Origin: Adiantum capillus-veneris
Taxonomy: Eukaryota > Streptophyta > Polypodiopsida > Polypodiales > Pteridaceae
Assembly (NCBI GenBank): GCA_014529385.2
Contig: CM043971.1
Span: 61,767,209 to 61,831,208, forward strand
DNA length: 64,000 nt
Direction of reading: 5' to 3'
Of the stretch, positions 34,270 to 45,586 are shown one piece after another. The notes under the pieces are model-generated. The model saw only the letters and a list, made by a program, of their open reading frames with translations. It made no database searches and was not told the origin of the DNA. How positions within the stretch are numbered: position 1 is the stretch's first letter; each line of letters starts with the position of its first letter. The position numbers were made by a program, and so were the translations under genes.

Positions 34270-35050
34270 TTTTGCGCAAGCCAAGGCTGGGGGCTGGTGG
34301 ACCAAGGCCGAGAGTGGGCCAGGGCGAGGGGCTAGGGCGAGGAACAGGGCAGGGGCAAGGGGTGAGAGAATGGGAAGGGGCTAGGGGCGAGGGAAAAGGG
34401 GAGGGCAAGGGGGAAAGGGGTGAGGGCGAGGGGATGGGAGAGGGCGAGGGCGAGGGGCCAGGGTTGGGAGAGGCGAGGGTGAGGGGGAAAGGGCGAGGGG
34501 GTGGGAGGGTTAGGGCGAGGGCAAGAGGGTGAGGGGGGGCGAGGGGGAAAGGGCGAGGGGCGAGGGGGAGAGGGGGGCGGGAGGTTTAGGGTGAGGCGAG
34601 AGGGGGAGGTTTAGGGCGAGGGTGAGAGGGGATGGAAAAGGGCGAGGGCGAGAGGGTGAGGGGCAAGGGGTGGGAGGTTTAGGGCAAGGGCGAGAGGGTG
34701 AGGGGGAGTTTTTAGGGTGAGGGGATAGGGGGAGGTTTAGGGCGAGGGCGAGAGGGTGAGGGGGCTAGGCGAGGGTGTGAGGAAAGGGCGAGGGGATGGG
34801 AGAGGGCAAGGGCGAGGGTTAGGGCTAGGGCGAGGGGGAGAGGGTGAGGGCGAGGGGGTGGGAGGTTTAGGGCTAGGGCGAGGGGATGGGAAGGGCGAGG
34901 GCGAGGGGGAAGGGAAGGGTTAGGGCGAGGGAATGGGAAAGGATGAGGAAGGCCAAGACTAGGGCGAGGGCAAGAGTAAGGGGCACAGGCGAGGAGAGCG
35001 GGAAAGCGCTAGGGCGAGCATTAGGCTTGGGGGATGGGGTTGAGAGGAGA
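34270..35050. repeat. G-rich minisatellite with telomere-like TTTAGGG units
   Basis: About 780 bp made almost wholly of GGGCGAGGG, GGGTGAGGG, GGGCAAGGG and GGAGGTTTAGGGCGAGGG variants on the plus strand (C-rich on the element's sense strand). Many tracts of three or more G in close succession can form G-quadruplexes. TTTAGGG, the common plant telomere repeat, occurs at least six times but singly. It lies between integrase and the extra ORF of gypsy A. Gly/Arg-rich frames here are artefacts. Confidence 0.93.
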
Positions 35051-35535
35051 GACAACGTAGAGAATAGAAAAATAAGGAGGGAGTTTTTAATGCTTAGAAA
35101 ACTAACCCAGAGACCTTAAAGATTTAGCTACGACCAGATAATAGAAAGCATTGATATATTTGAGGTACTCAGAAGTGTCAGATAAAACGCAGATAAAATG
35201 CGAATCTTTCATAAATAACTACCCCACTCAAAGGTACAGAGGCATTTATGCATACCAAAGAACCGAGTTTCACTTGAGAGGCAAAAGCTAAGAAAAGGAA
35301 TTGAGTAGAGATTGAGGGGATTAGGTTATGCCCAAGAAAGACAGAGATTGAAGAGAGAGAGTGAAGGAGAGAGTTGATCCAATTTAGAATCAACCCCCTT
35401 GAGCTTAACAAAGTCTGCACAAGGAGAGCTGTCTAAGGGGAGGGTGATTTGGTTATTGAAATGTTCAGGAATCGGCGAAACTCCACACTTGATGTAGCTT
35501 GGTTAGACCTTTGAGCGGCAGCTTTGAGCAGTAGC
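35051..35535. other. Gypsy A spacer downstream of integrase
   Basis: Non-coding stretch between the minisatellite and the integrase stop. The minus frame 35178-35420 (80 codons) has no recognised domain. Confidence 0.5.
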
Positions 35536-36620
35536 TTAAGCATGATAGCATTTTATCCGAGATCCATTGACTAAAGGCAACGTAACTCCTTCGAGAGTGG
35601 CTAATTGTATAGCGCCGTGGGGTAGAATCTCCATCACCTTATATGGTCCTTGCCATGCTGGGACCAACTTCTTTGCTTTTTTCAGAAACTTGGCCTGATA
35701 AAGTAGCACCAGTGCTCCTTGCGTTATTTGCGGCTTCCTGAGATGGCGATCATGCCAGGCTTTACGACGAAGCTGCTCTGCTTCTAGAGCCAGTGAAGCC
35801 AAACCTCGGCTTTCCTCCAAAAGGAAAAGACAAGAGATAGATGCCGACCCCAAATTTCCATTGGCACGAAGACTCCCCACTCGCGGGGATCCTGAGTTGA
35901 ATTCAAAAGGTACTATCGCTTCCAAACCGAAATCCAATTAAAATGGGTGTGATTGGTTGTGGCTTTGAAAGAAGTTCGATAAGCCCAAAGTGTACCGTGG
36001 ATAGCTTGAGCCCAAGTCGAGGGATGAAGATGACATGCTTTCCGCAGGAGTGCTATCAGAACCTTATTAGCGCTCTCTGCCTGCCTGTTTGCTCTAGGGT
36101 AATAGGAAGAAGATTTTCTGTGAAAAATCTTGTAGTTGGCCAGCAAGGTAGAAATTGTTTCATTCACAAAGTGACTACCCCTTTCCTCACTGGTGATTTC
36201 CAAGGGCCATCCAAACCTGCACAAAATATTTTCGTAGAGAAACTTGGCTACCATAGTGCCAGTGCAGTCCGTTGTTGCAAGTACCTCTGCCCACTTTGTT
36301 GCGTAGTCAGTAGCCACCAAGAGATACTTCCGATTGCCGGGTTGGGCAGAGGGAGTAATTGGGCCTACAAAATCTATGCCCCATCTCTCAAAGGGTTGCC
36401 ATGCGATAGAGACTTGCAGAGGACGGTTTGACTGTTTGCTTGGTTTAGGGCCACAACGCTGACATACATCACATACCTTTACATAGGCAATTGCATCGCG
36501 GAAACTATAGGGCCACCATAAGCCACACTGGAGAATCTTTTGTGCAGTAATATGGCCAGGTTAATGGCCACCAGTGGGACCACTATGGGCCTCTAAAATA
36601 TACTCGACTTCATGAGGGGA
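35536..36620 (-). pseudogene. pol: Gypsy A integrase, broken
   Basis: Reading on the minus strand: the zinc module (EAHSGPTGGH, a TAA, then GH, ending VCDVCQRC) around 36450-36620. The core at 35913-36320 has VATDYATKWAE (first Asp) and RANRQAESANKVLIALLRKA (Glu), but the second Asp motif, normally SDxGxxF, reads TSEERGSHF, so the triad is damaged. 35536-35937 gives the C-terminal region (KLVPAWQGPYKVMEILPHGA). Integrase would insert cDNA; this copy is inactive. Confidence 0.88.
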
Positions 36621-37380
36621 GACACACCGCCTTAGAACACCATCTTGCCTTGATTTGTATAGCTGGACCCCAATGAGAGTGAAAGGCCTAGACTTCAGCA
36701 ACAGGCGTCTCTTCTGCAGGGGAGAAGCATTCTTTGGGTAGAGTCCAGTAGAAAGCAGATGCAAAACATCGCTTGTACCATTCCGGTGTGGTATCCACCT
36801 TAAAGAGACTGCTATCAGGAAAGTCGTCAGCAACCCCTCCTGTTGCTTCTTCACCAGTGTGAACGCGAGAAAGGTGGTCGGCAAGGACATGATGTTTGCC
36901 GGGCCTGAGTACCACTTGGAAATCGAACTCTTGAAATAAGAGTAGCCATCGCCATACTCTACCTGTAACCTGCGGCTTGTTGAGCAGATATCGCAGGGCT
37001 TGGTGATCAGTAATAACTGTGAAGTGGACCCCTAATAAGTAGTGCCAAAATTTGTTCAGAGCATACACAATAGCTAAACCTTCCCTTTCTGTGGTACTAT
37101 AGTTGCACTCTGCCTTGGTGAGTAGGCGACTTGCATAGTGAACAGGGCGATCCAGGTTATACTCCTTACTAGGTTGAGTCAGCACCGCACCCACAGCCAG
37201 TTGATTGGCATCTGTATGCACATGAAAGGTGAGAGACCAATTGGGAGGTACTAAGATAGGCGCTTCAGTGAGGCATTTTTTAAGGTATGCAAAAGCTTCA
37301 GCCTCTGCCTTTGACCATTGAAAGGAAACAGCAGCACTGGTTAGGCGGCGGGTCAGGGGTTGAGCCACCTGTGCATACAT
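36561..37380 (-). pseudogene. pol: Gypsy A RNase H and connection
   Basis: 36688-37380 is one open block with a Ty3-type RNase H: VHTDANQLAVGAVLTQ (Asp), YSTTEREGLAIVYALNKFWHYLL (Glu), VITDHQALRYLL (Asp) and LADHLSR. All catalytic residues are visible. A frameshift leads into 36561-36890, the link to integrase. No second RNase H follows, unlike gypsy B. Confidence 0.9.
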
Positions 37381-38836
37381 GCGTATAAACCTGCAATGAT
37401 ACCCTGTGTGGCCTACAAAGCTCTGTACCCCTTTTAGGTGCTAACTTTAAGATTTCCACAATCTTCTCTAGGTCAGGCGCTAAACCTTTAGCAGACACCA
37501 CATGGCCTAGAAGTGTGCCTTCAGTAACCAAAAAATGACATTTGTTAGGATTTAGCTTTAGGCGTGCCTCTCTGCACCTGAGGAAGACAACAGAGAGCTG
37601 ATCGAGGTGTTCCTCTAGGTTTTCCACTTGGGTTGAACATTGAGCACCTGAGAATGTCGAAAAATCGTCCATGAAGATGCGAAGATGATCCGTAAGCAGA
37701 GGACAAAAGATGAGATATACCGCTCTATTGAAAGAAGGTGGGGCATTTTTCAACCCAAAAGACATTCGAGTGTATATAAAAATACCCCAGGGAGTCACAA
37801 AGGCCGTTTTCAGCTAATCACCTGGATGGATACCCAACTGATTGTATCCACTAAACCCATTCATGAAACTGTACAATACATGCCCTGCTACCTCTTCGAG
37901 CACACGCTCAGTGAAAGGTGTTGAGAAACCATCTGGGATAGTTACCTTATTCAGAGCACGGTAATCGATGCACACACGGATTTTTTTGGATTGCTTCTTA
38001 GGCGCTATCACCATGGGTGATAACCACTCAGAGTGCTCCAAAGGTACTATGATCCCTGCCTCTTGCATTTTTTCTAACTCTGCCTTGACCGCCTCAGCAT
38101 ACTTTGGGTTGAGCTTGTAAGCTCGGCCTCTGACGGGCTTAGCCCCTTCAACCAGAGGTATAGTGTGGACACCCAATTCTGGTGGAATCCCCTCTAAATC
38201 CTTGTAGGACCAAGCAAAAACATCTTTAAAAGAGTGTATGAAAGATACTACCTGATTGAGTAATGTGGGATGCTCCCATAACCAAGCTGCTAACAGTACG
38301 TACTGAGGGTTGTCAGGATCTCCCAGGTTAACTTCTCTGACCGGGTCTGGGGGTGTAGCTGGAGAGGGTGCTTCTGAAGATGAGAGGTGAGCTACCTCTT
38401 GGAGCCTCAAGACATCATGTGCAGGTGTTTGATCGATTGGAAACTCTGCATACTCTTCTTGTAACCATCCCTGTGGGAGATCCTCGAAGGGTAAATCTTC
38501 AGATGTAAACGACATGACAGAGTGCTTTTGAAGGGGGTCCGACTTGGGAGATGCTCCAGGAAGGGGGAAATCTTTGGCGAGTGCATGCAGAGGAGATTTC
38601 TTCCCCCTTCGGTGATGTGTTATAGGTTCCCCAAGACCGAGGGCTTCCATCGGTGGGTCATTCGAAGCATGAGAATTTGGGGCTGACACACTTACTTCTT
38701 CGACTGTTGTACTGTCTACTGTAGGACTTTGGACATATGTGTCCTCCTGAGGATTTTGAAGAGAGAGTGTTACTGGCGGCACAGGTAAGTTTTGAGTAGA
38801 GACCATGTAGCATGGCATCGAAGTGGTAGCTTCCAA
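37298..38836 (-). pseudogene. pol: Gypsy A reverse transcriptase, one stop and frameshift
   Basis: 37814-38836 encodes an acidic linker, then RT fingers and palm: HTIPLVEGAKPVRGRAYKLN, EWLSPMVIAPKK, IRVCIDYRALNKVTIPDGF, FSGYNQLGIHPGD. An in-frame TAG at about 37815 (where most elements have Gln) precedes 37298-37798: TPWGIFIYTRMSFGLKNAPPSF and the catalytic FMDDFSTFSG, then LNPNKCHFLVTEGTLLGHVVS. A frameshift near 37430 separates it from RNase H. Confidence 0.92.
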
Positions 38837-39177
38837 CCACTGTAGCAGGTCCTCGTCAGACCCGTCAGGTGGGATGGGCTACTCAGGGTCGGGGTTGGAC
38901 TGTACTGACAATGAGTTGTGCCGAGCCACTGGATCCATCCCTCTTTCAAGCCAGTTGTCCTCTGATCTACCAATGTAATGGTGAAAGGAGCAGAGCGAGT
39001 AGGCTGCAGACCTAAGGCTGACATGGTAAATTCAGGCATTAGATTGATTCCAGACCCACCATCCACTATGACGCCTGAGAATGACTGCCCAAGGATAGAT
39101 ACAATATGACGTGGACTTTTATAGTCGGTGAGGGGAGCAGCTGGATATGAAATCATGTAGGACTCCAGGGGCTGCAC
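38770..39177 (-). pseudogene. pol: Gypsy A aspartic protease
   Basis: VSILGQSFSGVIVDGGSGIN, then LMPEFTMSALGLQPT, resembles the retropepsin core with the active-site Asp in VDGGSG. It sits between gag and RT as expected, out of frame with both neighbours. Confidence 0.75.
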
Positions 39178-39365
39178 AGGTAGGTGCCCGCCACTAGGCC
39201 CTGTATACCAGGGTACAAAGACTGAATTATCGAGAGGGTGTCACTTTTAAGGGTTGCATCTAGCCGGAGCATCTCATAAAGAGACACTTGCTGAAAGGTG
39301 TTCTTCAAGATTGCTTCCGTTTTGGGCCTAGCTTCTACAACCTGGGCCTCCTCGGAAACTTTGAC

Positions 39366-40654
39366 CTATAGCAAGTCAGCTACTGCTGCCAGGAAGGCTC
39401 CATCAATGTCCAAAAGCATAGAGATTGGGCTATTCTTTGCACCACTTACGAGTGCGACATTTTGAACAGGTTGCTGAAGTGTTAGACCGGATGGTCCCGT
39501 TGGCAAACTTAAACCCAGGGCTGCTCTTTGTGCTCGAGTGAGCACCCCAGTAGGCTCTGCTGCTTGTTGTGGCTGAACTGTATGTGTAGCAGGTGCTGGC
39601 CGAGGGGTGGTGTTCACTGTGATCAGTTGATTTTTGGGAATGTAAACTCTTGTTGATTTTGATTTGGGCCTGAAGATGAGGATGCCCTTTGTTTGGGACA
39701 ATCTTTACTGTAGTGGTCCTTAGACTCTGGACAATGTCTGCAAGGAGGAGACCCTTTAGGTAAAGGACACTTACTTTGGTAATGCCCATATTCACCGCAT
39801 CTGTAGCATAGGATTGGCCGATTAGACGGACAAAACGGGGGACGAGGTGGTCGCTGCTCTTGTTGCTGCATGGTGCTAGAGGCTGAGGTGTAGAAACTTT
39901 GGGGAACTGAGGGAGTACTGGCATGATAAAAGCTGTGGGGTGAAAAGTTGTTGTGCATACCTTGCTGCATAGGGGGTGTTGTCAGCAGAGGAGGCAACGG
40001 GTTTTGATGGCCGTAGGGTGAGACCATGTTGGATGCAGGTGCTAGACCTTGTTGGAGAGAAGGACCTAGATTTTTATGTATTTGCCGCAATCCTTTGATA
40101 TAGTAACAATCCTTATCTTCGTGTCTGAAAGCTGCACAAAACTGTTGTCTTAAGTTTGCCCAAGTTGCAAAATGATTCTCTGCAAACTTGCTGTACCATT
40201 TGTCTGCTAAGCCGTCCAAGGTGGATGGAAAAAGTACCAGATAAGCATCTTCCCTGTTAAGACCACGTCCTCTACAGAGAGATACGAACCTCCGTGCATG
40301 GTCGTCCGCATCTTCCGAGGAGAGTCCTTTGAAGGTGGGGAACTTGATGTTTACCTTGGCCAACACGCTAGCCAACGCCTCCATGGCCCCTTGTTGTAGC
40401 AGAATAGGAGAGAGCTTTACTGGAGAAGGTGATCTAGAAGATGTGGAACCGGATGAAGGAATGGGAGATGAAGGAATGGGGGATGGCGTATGTGGAGGTA
40501 AGGTTGATGAGGTTAATGGACTTCTACTAGATACCACCGGGCTTCTTTTGTTATAGTGCTTCAGAGGGCTCAGTAGTGCGCTTTGACGCTCAACTGACCG
40601 CCTTGTATCTGACATGCAGTGAACAATGAAGAGCAAAGGTCTAACACAGAACAA
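39366..40654 (-). pseudogene. gag: Gypsy A gag with two zinc knuckles
   Basis: 39623-40654 holds a Ser/Pro-rich N-terminus, a retrotransposon gag domain (FPTFKGLSSEDADDHARRF, TLDGLADKWYSKFAENHFAT, RQQFCAAFRHEDKDCYY), then two CCHC knuckles: CYRCGEYGHYQSKC (CX2CX4HX4C) and CRHCPESKDHYSKDC (CX2CX5HX4C, one residue longer than usual). Frames at 39366-39701 and 39430-39924 overlap and continue toward protease. Gag packages element RNA. The reading frame breaks after the second knuckle. Confidence 0.9.
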
Positions 40655-40812
40655 GTGAGGATAGTGACTAGACCACCTGGTCCAGGACCAGTGACTAGAC
40701 CACCTAGCTGGCAGGACGAGAAGGGCTGGACCAGGGCGAGGACTAGACCAGGACCAAAGACCAAGGACCAGGGACGAGGACTAGGACTTGGACCAGGGTG
40801 AGAGAGGACCAG
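40640..40812. repeat. GACCAGGAC-type degenerate repeats in the gypsy A leader
   Basis: Repeated GACTAGACCACCTGG, GGACCAGGAC and GGACGAGGACTAGGAC units upstream of gag. They are diverged and of no fixed length. Confidence 0.7.
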
Positions 40813-40912
40813 ACTTGCAGACTATCTACACAGTGTAAGCAAGTGTGCAAAGCCAGGTAACAATCGATTAGCTTCACGATTTTATCCCCACAAGAGTGAG
40901 ACTTCCTTTGAG

Positions 40913-40930
40913 GTCCCACCGTGATCGCCA
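40913..40930 (-). promoter_or_regulatory. Possible primer-binding site of gypsy A
   Basis: On the minus strand the sequence starts TGGCGATCACGGTGGGAC, a TGG-initial, tRNA-3'-end-like string reminiscent of the TGGCGCC-type sites of plant gypsy elements. It lies 13 nt from the LTR, farther than usual, so it needs comparison with tRNA genes. Confidence 0.45.
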
Positions 40931-40943
40931 AAATGAGAGCACT

Positions 40944-41522
40944 TGTAGCGCGGATAACGTGTTGTGCTCTCTACAGTGGGTGGTCCTCAGTACAATGTGC
41001 GTGACAATCTCACTCAAACAGACTGAATCTCCCTCAAACAGACTGAACAGAAAGGAAACAATAGACGTCAACAGAGCTCACAAAGACACAACAACAGACT
41101 AGAACATATGACTCGATTATCTCAAAGACTGATACAGACTCTGGCGTGGCAGCACACTCAGCTCCAGCCCAGGACTATCAGGTACAATGGGGGTGTCGAG
41201 GCTCAGATGTGCAAGGATGATTCAAACGTGCTCTGTGTAAAGACCCACTCTAGACGACTACGTACCAGATAATGGTACTGGCCCAAAACGAATACTCATA
41301 TGTACAATCATCAAGAGCCACCAACGGCTCATAAAGAACATCATCTAAGTCTATCCCCACAGGGTGGCGGTGGTGACCTGGCCACGATGTCCACTAGACC
41401 ACCCTGCCACGTGTCTCTGCCCAAGTGTGAACCGACCAGACCAAAGACCAAAGCCTGCTGACCAAAGGCCAACTGTAAACTACTGTCGTGTGAAAGTGAA
41501 AGTGACACTGTAGCAGGCTACA
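40944..41522 (-). repeat. 5' LTR of gypsy A
   Basis: Matches 30111-30685 with scattered substitutions; TGTAGC and GCTACA ends; followed by the target duplication AACAA. Confidence 0.95.
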
Positions 41523-41951
41523 AACAATAGCTGATAGACACAGGGATGCATGGCTCAACAAGTATCCTAGCTACCAAGAGGCTCAACAAGTATCCTAGCT
41601 ACGAAGTACAGTTTTTCACAAGCTGTTCTATCTATTCCAGCATCAAGTGGAAGATGTGAGAGGAACTGGTCGGCTTTTGCTTTATGCATACTAAGAAACG
41701 AAACCGGCTTCATCCTCAACGTGCTGCTGATTTGGCTTACATTTTTTGCAACATGAGACTCATTCATAAGCCGGTGAACATTGCGAAAAGAGCAGAGCAC
41801 AAAAGCACTATGGTGTTTTTCAAACCCATGAAGGTATAGCTGCGGAAGTAGACGATGATGATGATATGGAATGGAAGATAGCTTCAGAATGCTTTGATAT
41901 AGACAAAATAGATGATATGATTGGTGTGTTTGATGGAGATGAAGATATATA
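41523..41951 (+). pseudogene. hAT transposase, C-terminal dimerisation part
   Basis: Continues the gene interrupted at 30110. Plus-strand reading gives an ADRHRDAWLNKYPSY-like segment, then the hAT C-terminal dimerisation region: SIPASSGRCERNWSAFAL, a frameshift, KKRNRLHPQRAADLAYIF, CNMRLIHKPVN. A second frameshift leads to an acidic tail (EVDDDDDMEWKIASECFDID) ending at a TAA at 41949-41951. The WSAF and RNRL motifs are typical of plant hAT proteins. Confidence 0.88.
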
Positions 41952-42029
41952 ACTTAAGGTCTATAAGTTTTGCTCACTATGAGTATGTGAGAATTATGAC
42001 ACATTGCCATTTTACACTACAACATGTTC

Positions 42030-42031
<2 letters not shown>

Positions 42032-42078
<47 letters not shown>
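42032..42078. repeat. (CT)n microsatellite
   Basis: Uninterrupted CT tract about 80 bp after the hAT transposase stop. Confidence 0.95.
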
Positions 42079-42083
<5 letters not shown>

Positions 42084-42269
42084 ACTTTTGCAATAAGAGT
42101 CATGATTACAATTAGATACAAGACAATACAATGTTTTTGATCGAGAATAAAAAAATGGCATGCTGAGGGATAAATAATGAACTGTGTGATTACAAAAACT
42201 GTAACCCTTTGCCAAAATAGATAGGGGTAAAGTGAGCGAAGTGTCCAACCCAAAGATTGAGTCAGCTCA

Positions 42270-44600
42270 TTGAGTAGTTCGTCTCTATGTCAAACTCAGC
42301 ACTTTCAGACGTAGGAGATGGGCCTAAGGTCCTTGCTGCAAAGGACCAGCCTGATCTGGCAATGGTCCGTAGAGTGTTGCATACTGTTGCGGCTTGGCTT
42401 GGGCCTCTAATAGCTCTATCTCAAGCTCAGTGATTTTGCCGTGAAAAATATCAGGTGTCTCTCCTTGGCTTGCCAATGCAACGAGTGTCTCTGATTCTTA
42501 GGGAAGCACAACTATGGACCGTTTGCGTGGAGGCATTGGATTACTGGCGTGAAGTACAGGCACTTTCTCTGCAATCCAACCATGCCCAACGCCAGAGTTC
42601 TTGGGGCGGTCTGACCAATCCACACATCTCCCAAGGACGTTGTGAACATAGCATTGCTGTAGTAGGTGCTGCGATTGTTAAAAAAGAAAGTATGTGCTGA
42701 ATCAAAGGAGATGCTTTGCAAGGAGATGCACGAATCAGGAAATAAAATCGAAAGGATTCCCATTTCGGGCATCAAAGCAAGCGTTGAGCCAGAGAGGGCA
42801 AGTAGATGCAGGAGGCAACAAGCGGACAGCGATGCTCGAGGGTGATGGGCAAAGGTGCATGCTTGTGCAATCTTGGTTGTGAGATTTTTTTAAATTGTTA
42901 TGCTTACCAGCTGTTGCAGCAGCACCGCGTGGATGGTTGAATGATTACGAGGGTTGCCATAGTCCTTGGGTTTTATCCATGAGTGTTCGACCCTCGTAAC
43001 ACTTTTAGAGGTGGGACGAGTGAGTTCCTGGGTAGTTGTTGAAGGCAAAGATTTGGGGAATTAATTGAAAAATTGAATAACCCTCAAAGAAATAGACATG
43101 ATAACTTAACATTGCAGCAATAAAGAGACATAATATTTATCACCATGTCGTTGAAAAGAGACAAGATAACTTGATCAATTATATAATTTATAGTGCAACT
43201 AAAGAGGATAATAAATAATTCATCACTTCAATCATCAGTCGTAGACCAGAAATCATTACAATGTCATAGCCCACTCTATGGGCACTGTTTTGACATAGGG
43301 AAAGATCAAAAGCGTTAGGTCGGGCTAAGGGATTGTTTTGCTTGCCACTCTCAAGGTGGGTAAGTACATTGCCTTAAAAAATCCCTTTTGTTTTGCTCTT
43401 GTGGAACTTCCATGGTATGGCACATGGAGTAGATATCCATGGCTTTACTCTAGGGAGGGGGATTAGTAGATATGCATTCTGGGGCAGCACATGGAAAATC
43501 TCTGTCGCTCTGCTTTCTAGTTTCTTTTTGCAAGTTGGAAAGAGGAAGAAAGCATTCCATTGTTCTGTAATTTGTACACGACCCCCAATCCACAATGCAT
43601 GCATAGACCCCCTTTTGTCCAAAGTGAAGCATCATGTTGTGGAAGTGAAGATCATTCTGGAGACAGTCGTGTGCATGTAGCTACTTTAGCGTCTGAAGAA
43701 GAGCATTTATTACCTGCAAAATGTTATTTTGGAATAAATCTACTATTCCTTCTGTGGTTACATAATCGTGAATGGAAGGTTGACTGCCATCTAAAGTGCA
43801 CTCTCTTATCCACTGCTCTATATGGCCGCCATTCCAAAAACATGAAATGAGCATTGGACGCTCTATGTGGTGGACCATGGCAAGTGGATAAATAATGCCG
43901 CGATGAGTGATGTCCAAAGCTGTGGCTTCGTCCTTGACTTGCTGATCAACTATGGGTCCATGCAAGTGGACTTTGAAGATTTTCGATGCATACAGTGGCT
44001 CTTTAAATGCAAGGTGTGTGACACCTTCACATTTGCCCATCTCTCTTCTCCCAGTTGTGGAGCCTATATGTTGAAGATTGCAGTTTTTGGTAAAAGATGT
44101 AATATAGGGGGGAGCCGAGACTGATCGAGAGCGAGAGTGTCACTAGCAGGAAACTCTATACTAATCGTAGTCTCTGGCTCTGTAGTAGCATCAAAAGAGC
44201 TGACTTCCACTCTTGTGCGCTTTGCTTCTCTTTCTAGCTTTCCGTTGCTCTTGAGCTCAGTATGCAACTGTTGCACAAGCTGTATGCGAGTAGTATGCCT
44301 GGCAAAGTGATGATTTTAGGATTTTTAGATCCTGAAAAATCTTTGCAATCTGTCCAATAGACTGCTTGACCATGTTTGATAATGAACCTGAAGTCATTAG
44401 ACATATGTCAGAAGCAGCGGGCGTAAATGCGTGCTGAAGCTGCTCAAAGACAGACTTTGTTAAGGCCTCTGTGAACTGGTAATATTGTTCCGGAGCAGAG
44501 GGGTTTAGGCAACGACAAAGCTCAGGCTCTAACATGTGATGAAAGTGACATATTATCACTTCGAAGATGAATTTTCATTGATGTTTTGGCAGCTTAATAT
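42270..44600 (-). pseudogene. Gene debris of unknown function inside the hAT region
   Basis: Several minus-strand blocks with protein-like composition: 44257-44559 (FHHMLEPELCRCLNPSAPEQ, FTEALTKSVFEQLQHAF, NMVKQSIGQIAKIFQDLKIL), 44064-44276 (basic then acidic, LEREAKRTRVEVSSFDATTE), 43681-44040, 42512-42775 and about 42330-42480 (GKITELEIELLEAQAKPQQY). Neighbouring blocks are in different frames. They may be exons of one captured gene or of a second element gene opposite to the transposase. I recognise no domain. Confidence 0.4.
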
Positions 44601-44749
44601 CCGCCATATCTGCAAGATATACTTTTATAAATGTTGTCAAAGAAGAGGGGAAACTATAAAATTTGTGTCATGTTGGTTAATCCAAATTCCATACACAATT
44701 TGACTTAATTCATAGCAAATGATGATATATTATGATTGCAATACATACA

Positions 44750-45582
44750 TGGTACAATGGAGAGGAGAATACACAAAGAGAGAGATGAAGAGAGGTGAAT
44801 TAGGCCAGGAGTGTGAGGTACACTCATCACAAGAACTGGACCCTGTGATGTGCGTTACATAATACACGAATACGATTGGAGCATGAATGTGAACAACCCA
44901 GCTGGTGTGAGGTACGCTCAACACAAGTCCTGGACGTTGTTGTAATGTTGATTGCTAGTTTAATCAATCTAATCCTTGATGAAGTGTGTGGAATGCACAA
45001 CACAACCATTAGCCAACAATTTAAAAATCTTTGATTGTGGTCAAACATCGTACATATTTACATCCAAGACAGCACCAAGTCATCTACGGACGAGTGGTGT
45101 ATCTACGGATCAGAAAGTACAAGGCGTGTCATGCTAAGATAAAGAGGGCATAGGTATGCCTCTCTCCACTCTTAGGTAGACAAACGTATCCCTCATATTT
45201 CTATGTAGTAAGAACGATGATGTGACTTAATCCAGTCCCTGATGAAGTGTGTGGAACTCACCACACAAACATCAGCGGACAACTAACAATCTCAGATGCG
45301 GGCCAAATATCATATGTATCTTCATCCAAGACAAGGCCAAGTCATCTATAGTGATGAACAATGACGTGTCTTTGGAGTTCAAAACACAAGAGTCACCAGT
45401 GCATCACACAAAGATGAAGAGGCCATAAACTCTGCATCTCTCCACTCTCTGTTTGATGAACATAACTCTTGTGTGTATGTGAAACAAACGATAATTTGAG
45501 CTGATCTAAAATTGAGCAACCTATAGGCCACTCTGGAGTGAGAGGTGTAGCATCATGCCTACTGCATACCACGAGTCGACCA
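44750..45582. repeat. Degenerate tandem duplication (unit about 280 bp)
   Basis: The segment starting CCTTGATGAAGTGTGTGGAA (about 44971) recurs as CCCTGATGAAGTGTGTGGAA (about 45237), each followed by similar CATCCAAGACA...CCAAGTCATCTA sequence. Short CTGGAGTGAG...CACCACGA motifs recur both here and after the TTAA element at 46912-47150. Heavily diverged. Confidence 0.55.
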
Positions 45583-45586
45583 TTAA

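Larger units (their letters stand above)
30111..41522 (-). mobile_element. Ty3/gypsy retrotransposon A (11.4 kb), nested in hAT
   Basis: Bounded by 575/579-bp LTRs with TGTAGC...GCTACA ends and a perfect 5-bp target duplication AACAA (30106-30110 and 41523-41527). Minus-strand order: 5' LTR, PBS-like site, leader, gag, protease, RT, RNase H, integrase, G/C-biased minisatellite, extra ORF, 3' LTR. The single RNase H and the RT box FMDDFSTF set it apart from gypsy element B; it resembles the non-chromovirus (Athila/Tat-side) group. Coding regions are broken in several places. LTR identity looks about 95-97% by eye, so it is fairly young. It contains a 1.34-kb TTAA transposon. Confidence 0.95.

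Noticed and set aside
34266-34532. Gly/Arg-rich frames on either strand of the G-rich tract
   Set aside because: Composition is wholly explained by the repeat; the frames have no conserved start or domain.
34270-35050. Internal telomere array
   Set aside because: TTTAGGG units are single and scattered among GGGCGAGGG variants, not tandem; better described as a G-rich minisatellite.
35943-36431. 162-codon plus-strand frame opposite gypsy A integrase
   Set aside because: It is the antisense shadow of recognised integrase motifs on the minus strand.
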